Source: a virus
Strand: one strand, 5' to 3'
DNA: 29,494 bases
Virus record (IMG/VR): IMGVR_UViG_3300042197_004413
Location: 1 to 29,494 of that record
Of the stretch, positions 1-6,212 are shown one piece after another. The stretch's first letter is position 1, and every line of letters starts with the position of its first letter. The notes beneath the pieces are model-generated. The model was not told the DNA's origin, did not search any database, and worked only from the letters and a program-made list of their open reading frames with translations. The position numbers were made by a program, and so were the translations under genes.

Positions 1-409
1 AGGTTTCCGGGTCCAAATCGGCTGTCTGATCATAGACCATGTTCTGAAGGTGGTCGGGGTCACGGCTCTTCTTCGACAGGCACAGCAGGATGACTGCCTT
101 GCTGATGAAGATGCGGCCCTTGGCCTGTTTCGGCGGGATGCCCTCATTGATGACCAGATAGCTGTCGTGCAGGGCTTTGACCTCCTGAGTGAGGATGCCC
201 CAGCAATCTTCCGCGCTGATGGTCAGTAGCCGCTTCCACACGTATTTGCCGAACCCGCTGGACCAGAGTTCAAGCGCCCAGTAGCCAGCGAGTTTGGCCT
301 CGCCGCGGCGGATGGCCTTCTGCATGGCAGAGGAGACTTCGGAAAAGTTATAGCCGCGAATGGTGCGCAGTTGCATGGGGTTGGCGGGGAAAAGATCTGG
401 CAGGTCCAT
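1..409 (-). CDS. Partial RarA/MgsA C-terminal-like phage protein
   Basis: This reading frame is open from an ATG at 409 to the window edge, so the C-terminus is missing and 136 residues are visible. It contains RGYNFSEVSSAMQKAIRRGE, then YWALELWSSGF and WKRLLTISAEDCWG. The pattern of a helix with paired R/G residues, a small YWA helix and an 'RLL-I-AED' block recalls the C-terminal oligomerisation region of RarA/MgsA-type clamp-loader ATPases. No Walker motifs are present, so it would be a stand-alone version of that region, a type seen in phage genomes. It is the most downstream visible gene of the leftward run with the TAGT and ParB genes. The family assignment is from memory of the motif pattern and is tentative; that it is a real gene is much surer. 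Confidence 0.55.
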   Translation of the reverse strand, partial: MDLPDLFPANPMQLRTIRGYNFSEVSSAMQKAIRRGEAKLAGYWALELWSSGFGKYVWKRLLTISAEDCWGILTQEVKALHDSYLVINEGIPPKQAKGRIFISKAVILLCLSKKSRDPDHLQNMVYDQTADLDPET

Positions 410-518
410 GGAAGGTTGCCTCGTCACCGTGGGGCTTGAGGTCCATCCGTTTGCATCGCCAAATGATGGCTTGAGAGAGAAGGGGAGTCGCGAGGTTTTG
501 GGGGTGCCAGAGGGTGCG

Positions 519-1211
519 TTACGACAGGGCCACGGACTGCCGGCGGGGCACGTGCATGGCGACCTTGTCCTGGCTCTTGTAGTTCTCAAAAGTGATGTGG
601 GCCTTCCACTTGCGTTTGAGATGCCGCTTCTCGGTGGCGATGCGGTCGGCGCTGCGGAACAGGGAATTGCCGCCGAGGTTCTTATCACGCTCCTGCACGA
701 AGCAGAATCGCGCCTCATTCCAGACCAGGCGGTTGTCCATGAGTTCCTGGAGCGTGGCGTCGATGTCGCACTTGCACTTGAGCAACTCGTCCCAAACGGG
801 CACACCACCCTGGGCATCGCGCACTACCCCCACAGCGCCACCCACCCAGTGATTGATGCCAAAAGGATCGTTGCGCTGAAGCAGGCGTGGATCGCTGCGT
901 TGGTGCCAGCCGAACAGCCGGGCAGCAGCTCCCCGTGCGTTGAAGGCTGAGTTAGTCAGCATGACGAGAGTTTCTTCGACCGAGAGCTTGCGGCAGCGAA
1001 GGGACACCATGCAGACACAGGCGCTGATGTCGTCATCGAGCATGATAATGGCGTCTTCCGTAAAATGCTTCAGCACCCAGTTGCGCAACGAGGAGATGCC
1101 CATAACTGAATCGGGCACAGTGGCCTTTTGCAGCGGGATGGCGGCATACTGCTCAAGCTCGCTTTCCGGAACGAGGAGCGTGGCGCTCGGGAACAGCCGG
1201 TGGCTGGTCAT
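519..1211 (-). CDS. TET-associated-type glycosyltransferase (TAGT-like)
   Basis: The 230-residue product from ATG 1211 begins MTSHRLFPSATLLVPESE and carries a GT-A type acidic motif IIMLDDDI (D59-D61), which would bind the metal and nucleotide sugar. Downstream are a GINHWVGGAVGVVRDA stretch, KCKCDIDATLQEL and RFCFVQERDKNLGGNS. This order matches the TAGT family, which in phages is known to occur with TET/JBP oxygenases and other enzymes that build hypermodified DNA bases. The start is chosen because residues before it in the longer frame are the antisense of the ParB C-terminus and look non-coding. It still overlaps ParB by 59 nt, so the two are probably translationally coupled. Inference: it adds sugar to a modified base in phage DNA. 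No TET-type oxygenase is visible here; it may lie left of the window. Confidence 0.75.
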   Translation of the reverse strand: MTSHRLFPSATLLVPESELEQYAAIPLQKATVPDSVMGISSLRNWVLKHFTEDAIIMLDDDISACVCMVSLRCRKLSVEETLVMLTNSAFNARGAAARLFGWHQRSDPRLLQRNDPFGINHWVGGAVGVVRDAQGGVPVWDELLKCKCDIDATLQELMDNRLVWNEARFCFVQERDKNLGGNSLFRSADRIATEKRHLKRKWKAHITFENYKSQDKVAMHVPRRQSVALS

Positions 1212-1929
1212 CGTTCGGGCTCGGCTGCGGCTCAGGATGATCAGGCGCAGGCTCAGAGGCTGGAGTTCCGGCCAGAGCGGCCCGTTTGCAGAGTTCGATG
1301 AGGCGTTTTCCATGGAGGACGCGGCCGATGCCGAGTTTTTTGGTGGTTCGTGTGATGGAGTAATCGACTTCGCGCACGCCCATGAACTGGAGCACCTGCA
1401 TCCAGTCGCGCAGGTCATGGAACATGAAGACGAGGTAATCGTGGTGCTCGAAGGCCTGGCACTCCATCTTGGGAATGACTTCGAGGTCGTCGGCAGCCTC
1501 GTCTTCGTCGAACAGCTTGCGGATCTCGTCGTCCATGAAGCCGGTCAGTTCGAGGTCAAAGGTAGGGTCGCTCTCTTGGATCGATTTGAGCAGACGCTTC
1601 AATTCGCCTTCATCGAGTTCGGCAAGTTCCGCGAGTCGGTTGTCGGCGAGCAGGTCGGCGAGTTCTTCCGCCTCGGTGGCGTAGTCCTGCTCATCCACAG
1701 GCACCGCCTCACAGCCAATCAAGAGAGCGGCTTCCAATCGGCCATGACCTCGCACGATCTGGCCGCTGCGTTTGGAAAGCGTGATGGGATTGCGCCAGCC
1801 TTGCTCCTGAATGATGGACGCCAGCAGTTGGATTTGGTGGGCGCTGTGACGGTTGGGGTTGGCCGGGTTCGGCTGGAGCGAGTTGGGATCGGCCAGCCGG
1901 GTGTGGGCGCAATAGATGGGGATGCTCAC
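1153..1929 (-). CDS. ParB-like nuclease-domain protein
   Basis: The 258-aa protein has a ParB/Srx-fold N-terminus: DPNSLQPNPANPNRHS (residues about 14-29), then GWRNPITLSKRSGQIVRGHG, where the GHGRLEAA motif (about 61-68) is the family signature, followed by GCEAVPV. A charged acidic middle region follows, then a C-terminal part with EHHDYLVFMFHDLRDWMQ and a proline-rich tail. Phage ParB-like proteins of this kind commonly sit next to DNA methyltransferases or base-modification genes, and here it directly precedes and overlaps the TAGT-like gene. It starts with GTG at 1929, exactly 19 nt after the beginning of a TTGAC box, and the start lies inside a short hairpin. A plasmid-type partition role is unlikely because no ParA is visible. 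Confidence 0.75.
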   Translation of the reverse strand: MSIPIYCAHTRLADPNSLQPNPANPNRHSAHQIQLLASIIQEQGWRNPITLSKRSGQIVRGHGRLEAALLIGCEAVPVDEQDYATEAEELADLLADNRLAELAELDEGELKRLLKSIQESDPTFDLELTGFMDDEIRKLFDEDEAADDLEVIPKMECQAFEHHDYLVFMFHDLRDWMQVLQFMGVREVDYSITRTTKKLGIGRVLHGKRLIELCKRAALAGTPASEPAPDHPEPQPSPNDDQPPAVPERHAPRSGKRA

Positions 1930-1948
1930 ACCCTCGACAGGGTGTCAA
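1928..1948 (-). promoter_or_regulatory. Start-associated TTGAC box with hairpin, ParB gene
   Basis: On the minus strand TTGACACCCTGTCGAGGGT is followed directly by the GTG start. It also holds a perfect 7-bp inverted repeat (ACACCCT, 4-nt loop, AGGGTGT; 1928-1945) that takes in two bases of the start codon. Confidence 0.6.
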
Positions 1949-1973
1949 AACAGAGGCAAAAAGCGGGTGATAA

Positions 1974-2399
1974 ATGCCTGAGTTGTGGCAACACTTGAAG
2001 ATGAAAATACCTGCGATTCACCGGCCATCAGATACCGTCGATTTTGTCCTGTTTCCGTATGAAGAATATGGCTGCATTGTCTATGACGATCCCCTGGTTG
2101 GCCTTGAGGCTGAGGAGCTCTGCGAGGGAGCTGATGAGGTAGTGAGATACTTCATGCGCGAGTTGGGAACAGATGCCGTGGCGCTGTTGAGTTCGGGCCA
2201 ATCTAGAGAAGGTTGGTCATCCTTCGAGCATCAAGGAATAACCGATACTGGCTGGCAGATTTATGTCGGCACGCTTGGCGGCAAAGAGCAGACGATGAAA
2301 CTCTGTCCGAACTTCCTTCTGTATTATCCTGAGAAGCCCAAGACTTTGCAGTTTACCGCCATTTTAGCAAGTGATGCGCTGGCGCGGTATGCCGCGTGA
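1974..2399 (+). CDS. Small unknown protein (DUF6717-like)
   Basis: 141 residues from ATG 1974, or 132 from ATG 2001, which is preceded by a GAAG that could serve as ribosome site. The segment LFPYEEYGCIVYDDPLVGLE followed by AEELCEGADEVVRYF recalls a small bacterial family (DUF6717 as I remember it) with the pattern FPY-x-G-W-V-F-DD-x-VGL. No function is known. It is divergent from the ParB gene, with only 44 nt between them. Nothing suggests a membrane segment or signal peptide. That it is coding is supported by the absence of any plausible competing frame. Confidence 0.6.
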   Translation: MPELWQHLKMKIPAIHRPSDTVDFVLFPYEEYGCIVYDDPLVGLEAEELCEGADEVVRYFMRELGTDAVALLSSGQSREGWSSFEHQGITDTGWQIYVGTLGGKEQTMKLCPNFLLYYPEKPKTLQFTAILASDALARYAA

Positions 2400-2403
2400 G
2401 CGG

Positions 2404-2422
2404 TTGACGATGACAGGGGGCT
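2404..2422 (+). promoter_or_regulatory. Start-associated TTGAC box, XRE gene
   Basis: TTGACGATGACAGGGGGCT ends immediately before ATG 2423, a 19-nt distance. The second half contains CAGGGGGC. Confidence 0.6.
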
Positions 2423-2647
2423 ATGCGTGACTTGCGTATGGCTGCCATGAAACTTCCCAAGGGGGTGACGCCCCGTAAATTCGCCCGTGCGCTCAAGGCG
2501 TGGCGCGGGGTGCAGGGATTCAGCCAGCGGGATGCGGCGGACTTCCTGGGGATCAGCAAGCGGACACTGGAGAATTGGGAGCAGGAGCGGGCCACGCCGC
2601 GTGGGTATGCGGTGGTGGCCTTGATGAAGCTGCTTTCGATGGGCTAA
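2423..2647 (+). CDS. XRE-family helix-turn-helix regulator
   Basis: The 74-residue protein is little more than a DNA-binding domain. FARALKAWRGVQGFSQRDAA starts the helix-turn-helix, continued by DFLGISKRTLENWEQERATP, the usual five-helix Xre/Cro fold with recognition helix around SKRTLENWE. It stands alone upstream of the terminase, where a small packaging or regulatory protein is expected, so it could regulate the late operon or serve as a small-terminase-like DNA-recognition subunit. No separate small terminase is seen in this window. The TTGAC box fixes the start at ATG 2423 rather than the in-frame ATGs at 2441 or 2450. Confidence 0.8.
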   Translation: MRDLRMAAMKLPKGVTPRKFARALKAWRGVQGFSQRDAADFLGISKRTLENWEQERATPRGYAVVALMKLLSMG

Positions 2648-2667
2648 CGCCAACGACAGGGCTGTGG

Positions 2668-2686
2668 TTGACTCGTCCGCCGTGGC
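2668..2686 (+). promoter_or_regulatory. Start-associated TTGAC box, terminase gene
   Basis: TTGACTCGTCCGCCGTGGC lies directly before the GTG start at 2687 (19 nt). It occupies half of the 39-nt gap after the XRE gene. Confidence 0.55.
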
Positions 2687-4507
2687 GTGAGTCAACTTGA
2701 AGCGATCTGGCTGGAAGCCTGGCGCCCTCCGGACCGGCGCCCGCCCTGGGCCTGGGCGGAGGAGCATGTTCACGCTATCCCTTACTCGCCCGTGCCAGGT
2801 CGGTTCCGTGCCGACAACTCACCCTGGCTCAAGGAACCGCTTGAAGCGCTGGTTGATCCAAAGGTTCGCATCGTCTCGATCTTGGCTTCGATTCAGTCCT
2901 CCAAGACCACCATTGGTGAGGTGGGGCTTTGCTACATAATCGCCAACCTGCCCGGCCCCACCCTGTGGCTTGACCAGACCGATGACGATGCTCGCGACCA
3001 GGCTGAGAGTCGCCTTGGCCACATCTTCGATGAGTGTCCCCCAGTCAAGGCGCTCTACCCGCGGGACCGCCATAAGCTCAAGACGGCGACCAAGCACTTC
3101 GCCAACGGCATGACGCTTTGGGTGCTGGGCGCTCACAACAAGACCAACCTGCAGCGCCGCTCCATTCGATGGCTTATTGGGGACGAGACCTGGCGCTGGC
3201 CGACAGGGCACATGGCTGAGGCGGAGGCGCGCGTCACCGCCTTCGGTTGGCTGGGCAAGTGCCTGTTCATGTCCCAGGGCGGGGAGGAGAGCGACGATAC
3301 CCATCGAAAGTTCGAAACCACCGATCAACGCGAGTGGACCTTTGAGTGCCCGGATTGCCGTGTGCGGCAACCTTTCAAATGGGACAACGTCGAATGGAGC
3401 AAAGACGCACGAGATGGTGAGGAATGGAACTTCACGCGGGTGAGGGAAACGGCCAGCCTCACCTGCGAAGGCTGTGGTCACGCCTTCGACGATAGCGACC
3501 GAACCCGTCGCGTGCTCAATGGGACGGGCCGTTACCTGCCTACCAACCCGAACGCCTCCCCGGAAAACGTGGGGTTCCATTGGAACGCCCTGTGCGCGAT
3601 GAGCTGGGGCCGCCTTGCTGAGCTCTACCTGCGTGCCAAAGCGGTCGCCAAGCGGGGCGATCTGGAACCGCTGCGCCAGTTCTACCAGAAGCGGCTGGCC
3701 ATGCCCTGGCGTGACTACCAGGAGGACTTCAAGATGGACATCGCCCCGAGCGGCTACCGTCTGGGCGAAACCTGGGACGAGGAAGCAGCGGTCAATCGGC
3801 AAGGTAGGTTTCTGGTGCCACCGCTGGATCTGGAACAGGTCGCCGCCCCACTTCGCTTCCTCACGGTGGACTGCCAGATGGACCACTTCTTTGCCGTGGT
3901 GCGCGGTTGGTCGCTGGAGGGTTCGTCACGCTTGCTCTGGCACGAACGCATTCCCACCTGGGACGAAGTGCTGGCCTTGCAGGAGCGCTTTGCCATCCAT
4001 CCCAACCTGGTCTTCGTCGATGCCGGTCACGCCACCTATGACGTCTATCGGGAGTGCGCCAAACACGGCTGGGTTGCGCTCATGGGCGACCGTCGCCCCA
4101 CCTATGTCCATCGCTCCAAGGAGGGAAAATCGATTCATCGATTTTACTCACCCCGGCGCAAGGTGGTGCTGAACCGGTCGCAGAGCTGCTCGGTGTTCTA
4201 TTGGTCCAACCTCAACATCAAAGACATGCTGGCGCGGTTGCGGCGCAACCAGGACCCGGAGCGGGGCCCCACCTGGGAAATCGCGGAAGATGCCGGGGAG
4301 GACTACCTTTCGCAGATGGAGAGCGAGCACCGGATCCGCAAGGGCGGCAAGTGGTTGTGGGAACAAATCGGAAAGCGTCCCAACCACTACTGGGATTGCG
4401 AGGCGATGCAGGTGGCTGCGGCAGTGATGCTCAAGCTGGTGGGACGTGAGTCGGTCAGTGAAGACGATGCAGGGGATGAGGTAGTTGACGCGGATGTCGG
4501 TGCATGA
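2687..4507 (+). CDS. terL: Terminase large subunit, GpA family
   Basis: The 606-aa protein packages DNA into the prohead. The N-terminal ATPase has a deviant Walker A ASIQSSKTT (residues 67-75) and a Walker B-like RWLIGDE (D166, E167). A zinc ribbon follows, CPDC at 221-224 and CEGC at 260-263, typical of the lambda gpA group (GpA/PF05876). The C-terminal RNase H-like nuclease has FLTVDCQMDHFF (D395) and LVFVDAGHATYDVY (D445). Length is close to lambda gpA. Start is GTG at 2687, and the stop overlaps the next start by 4 nt (ATGA). The GpA type suggests cohesive-end packaging, but no cos site was identified. Confidence 0.95.
   Translation: MSQLEAIWLEAWRPPDRRPPWAWAEEHVHAIPYSPVPGRFRADNSPWLKEPLEALVDPKVRIVSILASIQSSKTTIGEVGLCYIIANLPGPTLWLDQTDDDARDQAESRLGHIFDECPPVKALYPRDRHKLKTATKHFANGMTLWVLGAHNKTNLQRRSIRWLIGDETWRWPTGHMAEAEARVTAFGWLGKCLFMSQGGEESDDTHRKFETTDQREWTFECPDCRVRQPFKWDNVEWSKDARDGEEWNFTRVRETASLTCEGCGHAFDDSDRTRRVLNGTGRYLPTNPNASPENVGFHWNALCAMSWGRLAELYLRAKAVAKRGDLEPLRQFYQKRLAMPWRDYQEDFKMDIAPSGYRLGETWDEEAAVNRQGRFLVPPLDLEQVAAPLRFLTVDCQMDHFFAVVRGWSLEGSSRLLWHERIPTWDEVLALQERFAIHPNLVFVDAGHATYDVYRECAKHGWVALMGDRRPTYVHRSKEGKSIHRFYSPRRKVVLNRSQSCSVFYWSNLNIKDMLARLRRNQDPERGPTWEIAEDAGEDYLSQMESEHRIRKGGKWLWEQIGKRPNHYWDCEAMQVAAAVMLKLVGRESVSEDDAGDEVVDADVGA
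4485..4503 (+). promoter_or_regulatory. Start-associated TTGAC box inside terL 3' end
   Basis: TTGACGCGGATGTCGGTGC precedes ATG 4504 by 19 nt while also encoding the last residues of the terminase (VDADVGA). Confidence 0.5.
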
Positions 4508-4731
4508 CCCCAGACCCTACCCACCATGCCCTGCCAACAGGGATTGATCTGGCACTTCAGCATCCCGTCACGCTGCCACCTGATATCGAGCCTTCAGAAC
4601 AAGCTCCATCCGCCGGTCTATCGATGTCCCTGTTGTTTTCCGCTGATGGCGTCGAGTTCGAGGGAGCCAAGCCGGTTCGATTCGATCTTCAGCGGACGAT
4701 TCGGGGCGTGAAGTTCACGCTGCGGTTCTGA
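4504..4731 (+). CDS. Small unknown phage protein
   Basis: 75 residues, overlapping the terminase stop by four bases. The first 40 residues are proline-rich and probably disordered. The last 35 (SMSLLFSADGVEFEGAKPVR onward, ending KFTLRF) look like a small beta structure. No family is recognised. Its position between terminase and lysis genes does not settle its role. A minor head or connector protein is possible. Confidence 0.5.
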   Translation: MTPDPTHHALPTGIDLALQHPVTLPPDIEPSEQAPSAGLSMSLLFSADGVEFEGAKPVRFDLQRTIRGVKFTLRF

Positions 4732-4743
4732 CCGGTCCGGCAA

Positions 4744-4763
4744 TTGACACGGGAACCAGGGGC
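4744..4763 (+). promoter_or_regulatory. TTGACAC box upstream of holin-like gene
   Basis: TTGACACGGGAACCAGGGGC has both halves of the element, but the annotated ATG (4778) is 34 nt from its first base, not 19-20. Confidence 0.4.
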
Positions 4764-4777
4764 GAACCTCCCGCCCC

Positions 4778-5086
4778 ATGCCGTCCAGCCTTGAAGACCT
4801 CCTTTTGCGTCGTCGTCGGCTCCGGCCCAAGCGGGCGCTTGATCCTGAAACCAACCTGCCCATCCCCATGAACAAGACCCAATCCCTGCAAGGCCGTCTC
4901 ACCTATGTCGGCATCCTCATCTCCTCCCTTGGTGCTCTCGGCAACGTCCTGGGCTGGCATGTCCCGACCGATGAGGTGCGCGGCATGGTTACCTGGGTGC
5001 AGGCTCACTGGGATGACCTGATGCAGTTCGCTGGCTTGGCCACCGCCGCTTATGGCCGCCTGCGCATCAACTGGAGGAAGGCATGA
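4778..5086 (+). CDS. Holin-like small membrane protein
   Basis: 102 residues from ATG 4778. An in-frame ATG at 4868 would give 72 residues beginning MNKTQSLQGRLTYVGILISS, closer to the usual size for this type. A hydrophobic segment (LTYVGILISSLGALGNVLGW) and a weaker one (LMQFAGLATAAYGRL) flank an amphipathic stretch. The design matches small phage holin-like proteins that sit before an endolysin and end in a basic tail. The 30-residue charged extension (LLLRRRRLRPKRA) is odd. It could be a dual-start antiholin form as in lambda S, or the shorter start may be the real one. It overlaps the endolysin start by four bases. Confidence 0.6.
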   Translation: MPSSLEDLLLRRRRLRPKRALDPETNLPIPMNKTQSLQGRLTYVGILISSLGALGNVLGWHVPTDEVRGMVTWVQAHWDDLMQFAGLATAAYGRLRINWRKA

Positions 5087-5664
5087 ACGCGGACCAACTC
5101 GCCAATGCCACCATCCGGCAAGCTAGCCGCTTCCTCGGCCTGCGCGAAATCCGGCCCAACGCGGACTGGGATCTGCCGGCCACGCCGGGGCCGGACAAGG
5201 CGCTGGCTGAGGAACTGCGCGCTCTGATGCGCCCGTCACCGTGGAAGGAAGGCTGGGCGTATTGCGCGGCCTATTGCGAAGGCGTGGTCCTCGCGGCTTT
5301 GCGGTCTATTGGCGCGTCTGCCAACCAACTCAAACGGTGGCAGGACACGATGACGCCGCATTGTGTCACCAGCGCCCGAAACTTCCGCAAGCTGGGCCTG
5401 CTGTCGGCAACACCATCGCATGGTGCGATCTGGCTGGCTCAGCACGATTCCACCACAAACGGTCATGCCGGATTGGTTACAACCGTGAGAGGGGTGAGCA
5501 TGGCGACCATTGAAGCCAATACCTCGCTCGACAAGACCACACCGGAAAAAGACCGGGAAGGGGACTGGATCACTACCCGACTCGGCTTTGTGAAGGGCCG
5601 GGGCGCACTCCAAACTCTCGGGTTCGTTAGCCCGGAAGCCATTCTCAAAGTGATCGGCCCATGA
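5083..5664 (+). CDS. CHAP-type peptidoglycan hydrolase (endolysin)
   Basis: 193 residues, probable murein amidase or endopeptidase of the NlpC/P60-CHAP fold. WAYCAAYCEGVV supplies the likely nucleophile C61, NGHAGLVTTVRG the histidine H128, and TIEANTS a polar third position (E144 or N146). No separate cell-wall binding domain and no signal peptide are visible, so export would depend on the holin. This start has one of the clearest Shine-Dalgarno sites in the window (GGAGGAAGGC before ATG) and no TTGAC box. It sits in a three-gene lysis cassette with four-base overlaps on both sides. Confidence 0.8.
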   Translation: MNADQLANATIRQASRFLGLREIRPNADWDLPATPGPDKALAEELRALMRPSPWKEGWAYCAAYCEGVVLAALRSIGASANQLKRWQDTMTPHCVTSARNFRKLGLLSATPSHGAIWLAQHDSTTNGHAGLVTTVRGVSMATIEANTSLDKTTPEKDREGDWITTRLGFVKGRGALQTLGFVSPEAILKVIGP

Positions 5665-5936
5665 CCCAACCGCGTTTTGATTCCACCATCAGCCTTGGGC
5701 ACATCGTTCAGATTTTGTCCCTGGTCATAGCCGGCGCCACCGCCTGGGGTGTCCACACCAGCACGCTGCGTCACCTGGAGTTGTTGCGCAACGAGGACCG
5801 CCAGCGCCTGGAGTCTCACGACGTCAAGATTCAGGTCCTGGAACGCACCTCCGACGTGGTCAAAACCGATGTGAACTACATCCGCATGACGGTGGACGAG
5901 ATCAAACGCGACATCAAAGAGCCGCGCCCGCGTTGA
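5661..5936 (+). CDS. Lysis-cassette TM/coiled-coil protein
   Basis: 91 residues: an N-terminal membrane helix (IVQILSLVIAGATAWGVHT, about 14-32) followed by a charged coiled coil running to the C-terminus. This topology fits an inner-membrane spanin-like protein or an XhlA-type holin partner. No outer-membrane spanin lipoprotein was found nearby. The stop codon TGA is itself part of the TTGAC box of the following gene. Function is inferred from topology and position only. Confidence 0.6.
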   Translation: MTQPRFDSTISLGHIVQILSLVIAGATAWGVHTSTLRHLELLRNEDRQRLESHDVKIQVLERTSDVVKTDVNYIRMTVDEIKRDIKEPRPR

Positions 5937-5951
5937 CAGCACCCGCCAGGC
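5933..5951 (+). promoter_or_regulatory. Start-associated TTGAC box, connector gene
   Basis: TTGACAGCACCCGCCAGGC ends at the base before ATG 5952 (19 nt). CCAGGC abuts the start. Confidence 0.6.
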
Positions 5952-6212
5952 ATGGCTCAAGGCTTGTTCACTATCGGCTTCACGGTTGCCGAAATCCTCC
6001 AAATCCAGACGAAAGCCAAGCAGATGCTGCTGGAGGGAAAGACGCTCATGACTTGGAGTGAAAGCGGTTCCAGTGCCGGCAAGCAGTTCACCATGCCGGT
6101 GAAGGAGACGCTCGACGAGTGCGCCTTCGCCCTGCGCAAATTGGATCCCGAAACCTACGGCGGTCGTCGGCGCACGATTGGCCGTTCATCCATTTCACAC
6201 CTCCCGCTATGA
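5952..6212 (+). CDS. gpW-like head-tail connector candidate
   Basis: 86 residues. The body, FTVAEILQIQTKAKQMLLEG followed by KTLMTWSESGSSAGKQFTMP and a helix ending in LRKLDPETYGGRRR, has the helix, beta-hairpin, helix order of lambda gpW, and it sits immediately upstream of the portal just as W precedes B. Sequence identity to gpW itself is not obvious, so the call rests on length, fold pattern and synteny. It overlaps the portal start by four bases. Confidence 0.55.
   Translation: MAQGLFTIGFTVAEILQIQTKAKQMLLEGKTLMTWSESGSSAGKQFTMPVKETLDECAFALRKLDPETYGGRRRTIGRSSISHLPL

Noticed and set aside
940-1998. 352-codon plus-strand frame opposite the ParB and TAGT genes
   Set aside because: It is the antisense of two genes with clear family motifs; its own sequence has no recognisable domain and a compositional bias typical of a GC-rich shadow frame.
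2404-2422. TTGAC boxes interpreted as sigma-70 -35 hexamers
   Set aside because: The boxes begin only 19-23 nt before start codons and no -10 sequence follows at 16-18 nt, so transcription would begin inside the coding region.
2819-3886. 355-codon minus-strand frame opposite terL
   Set aside because: Shadow of the large terminase, which has Walker, zinc-ribbon and nuclease motifs.
6119-6208. 30-residue N-terminal extension of the portal
   Set aside because: It is the overlapping frame of the gpW-like gene; the ATGA overlap at 6209 is the natural start.
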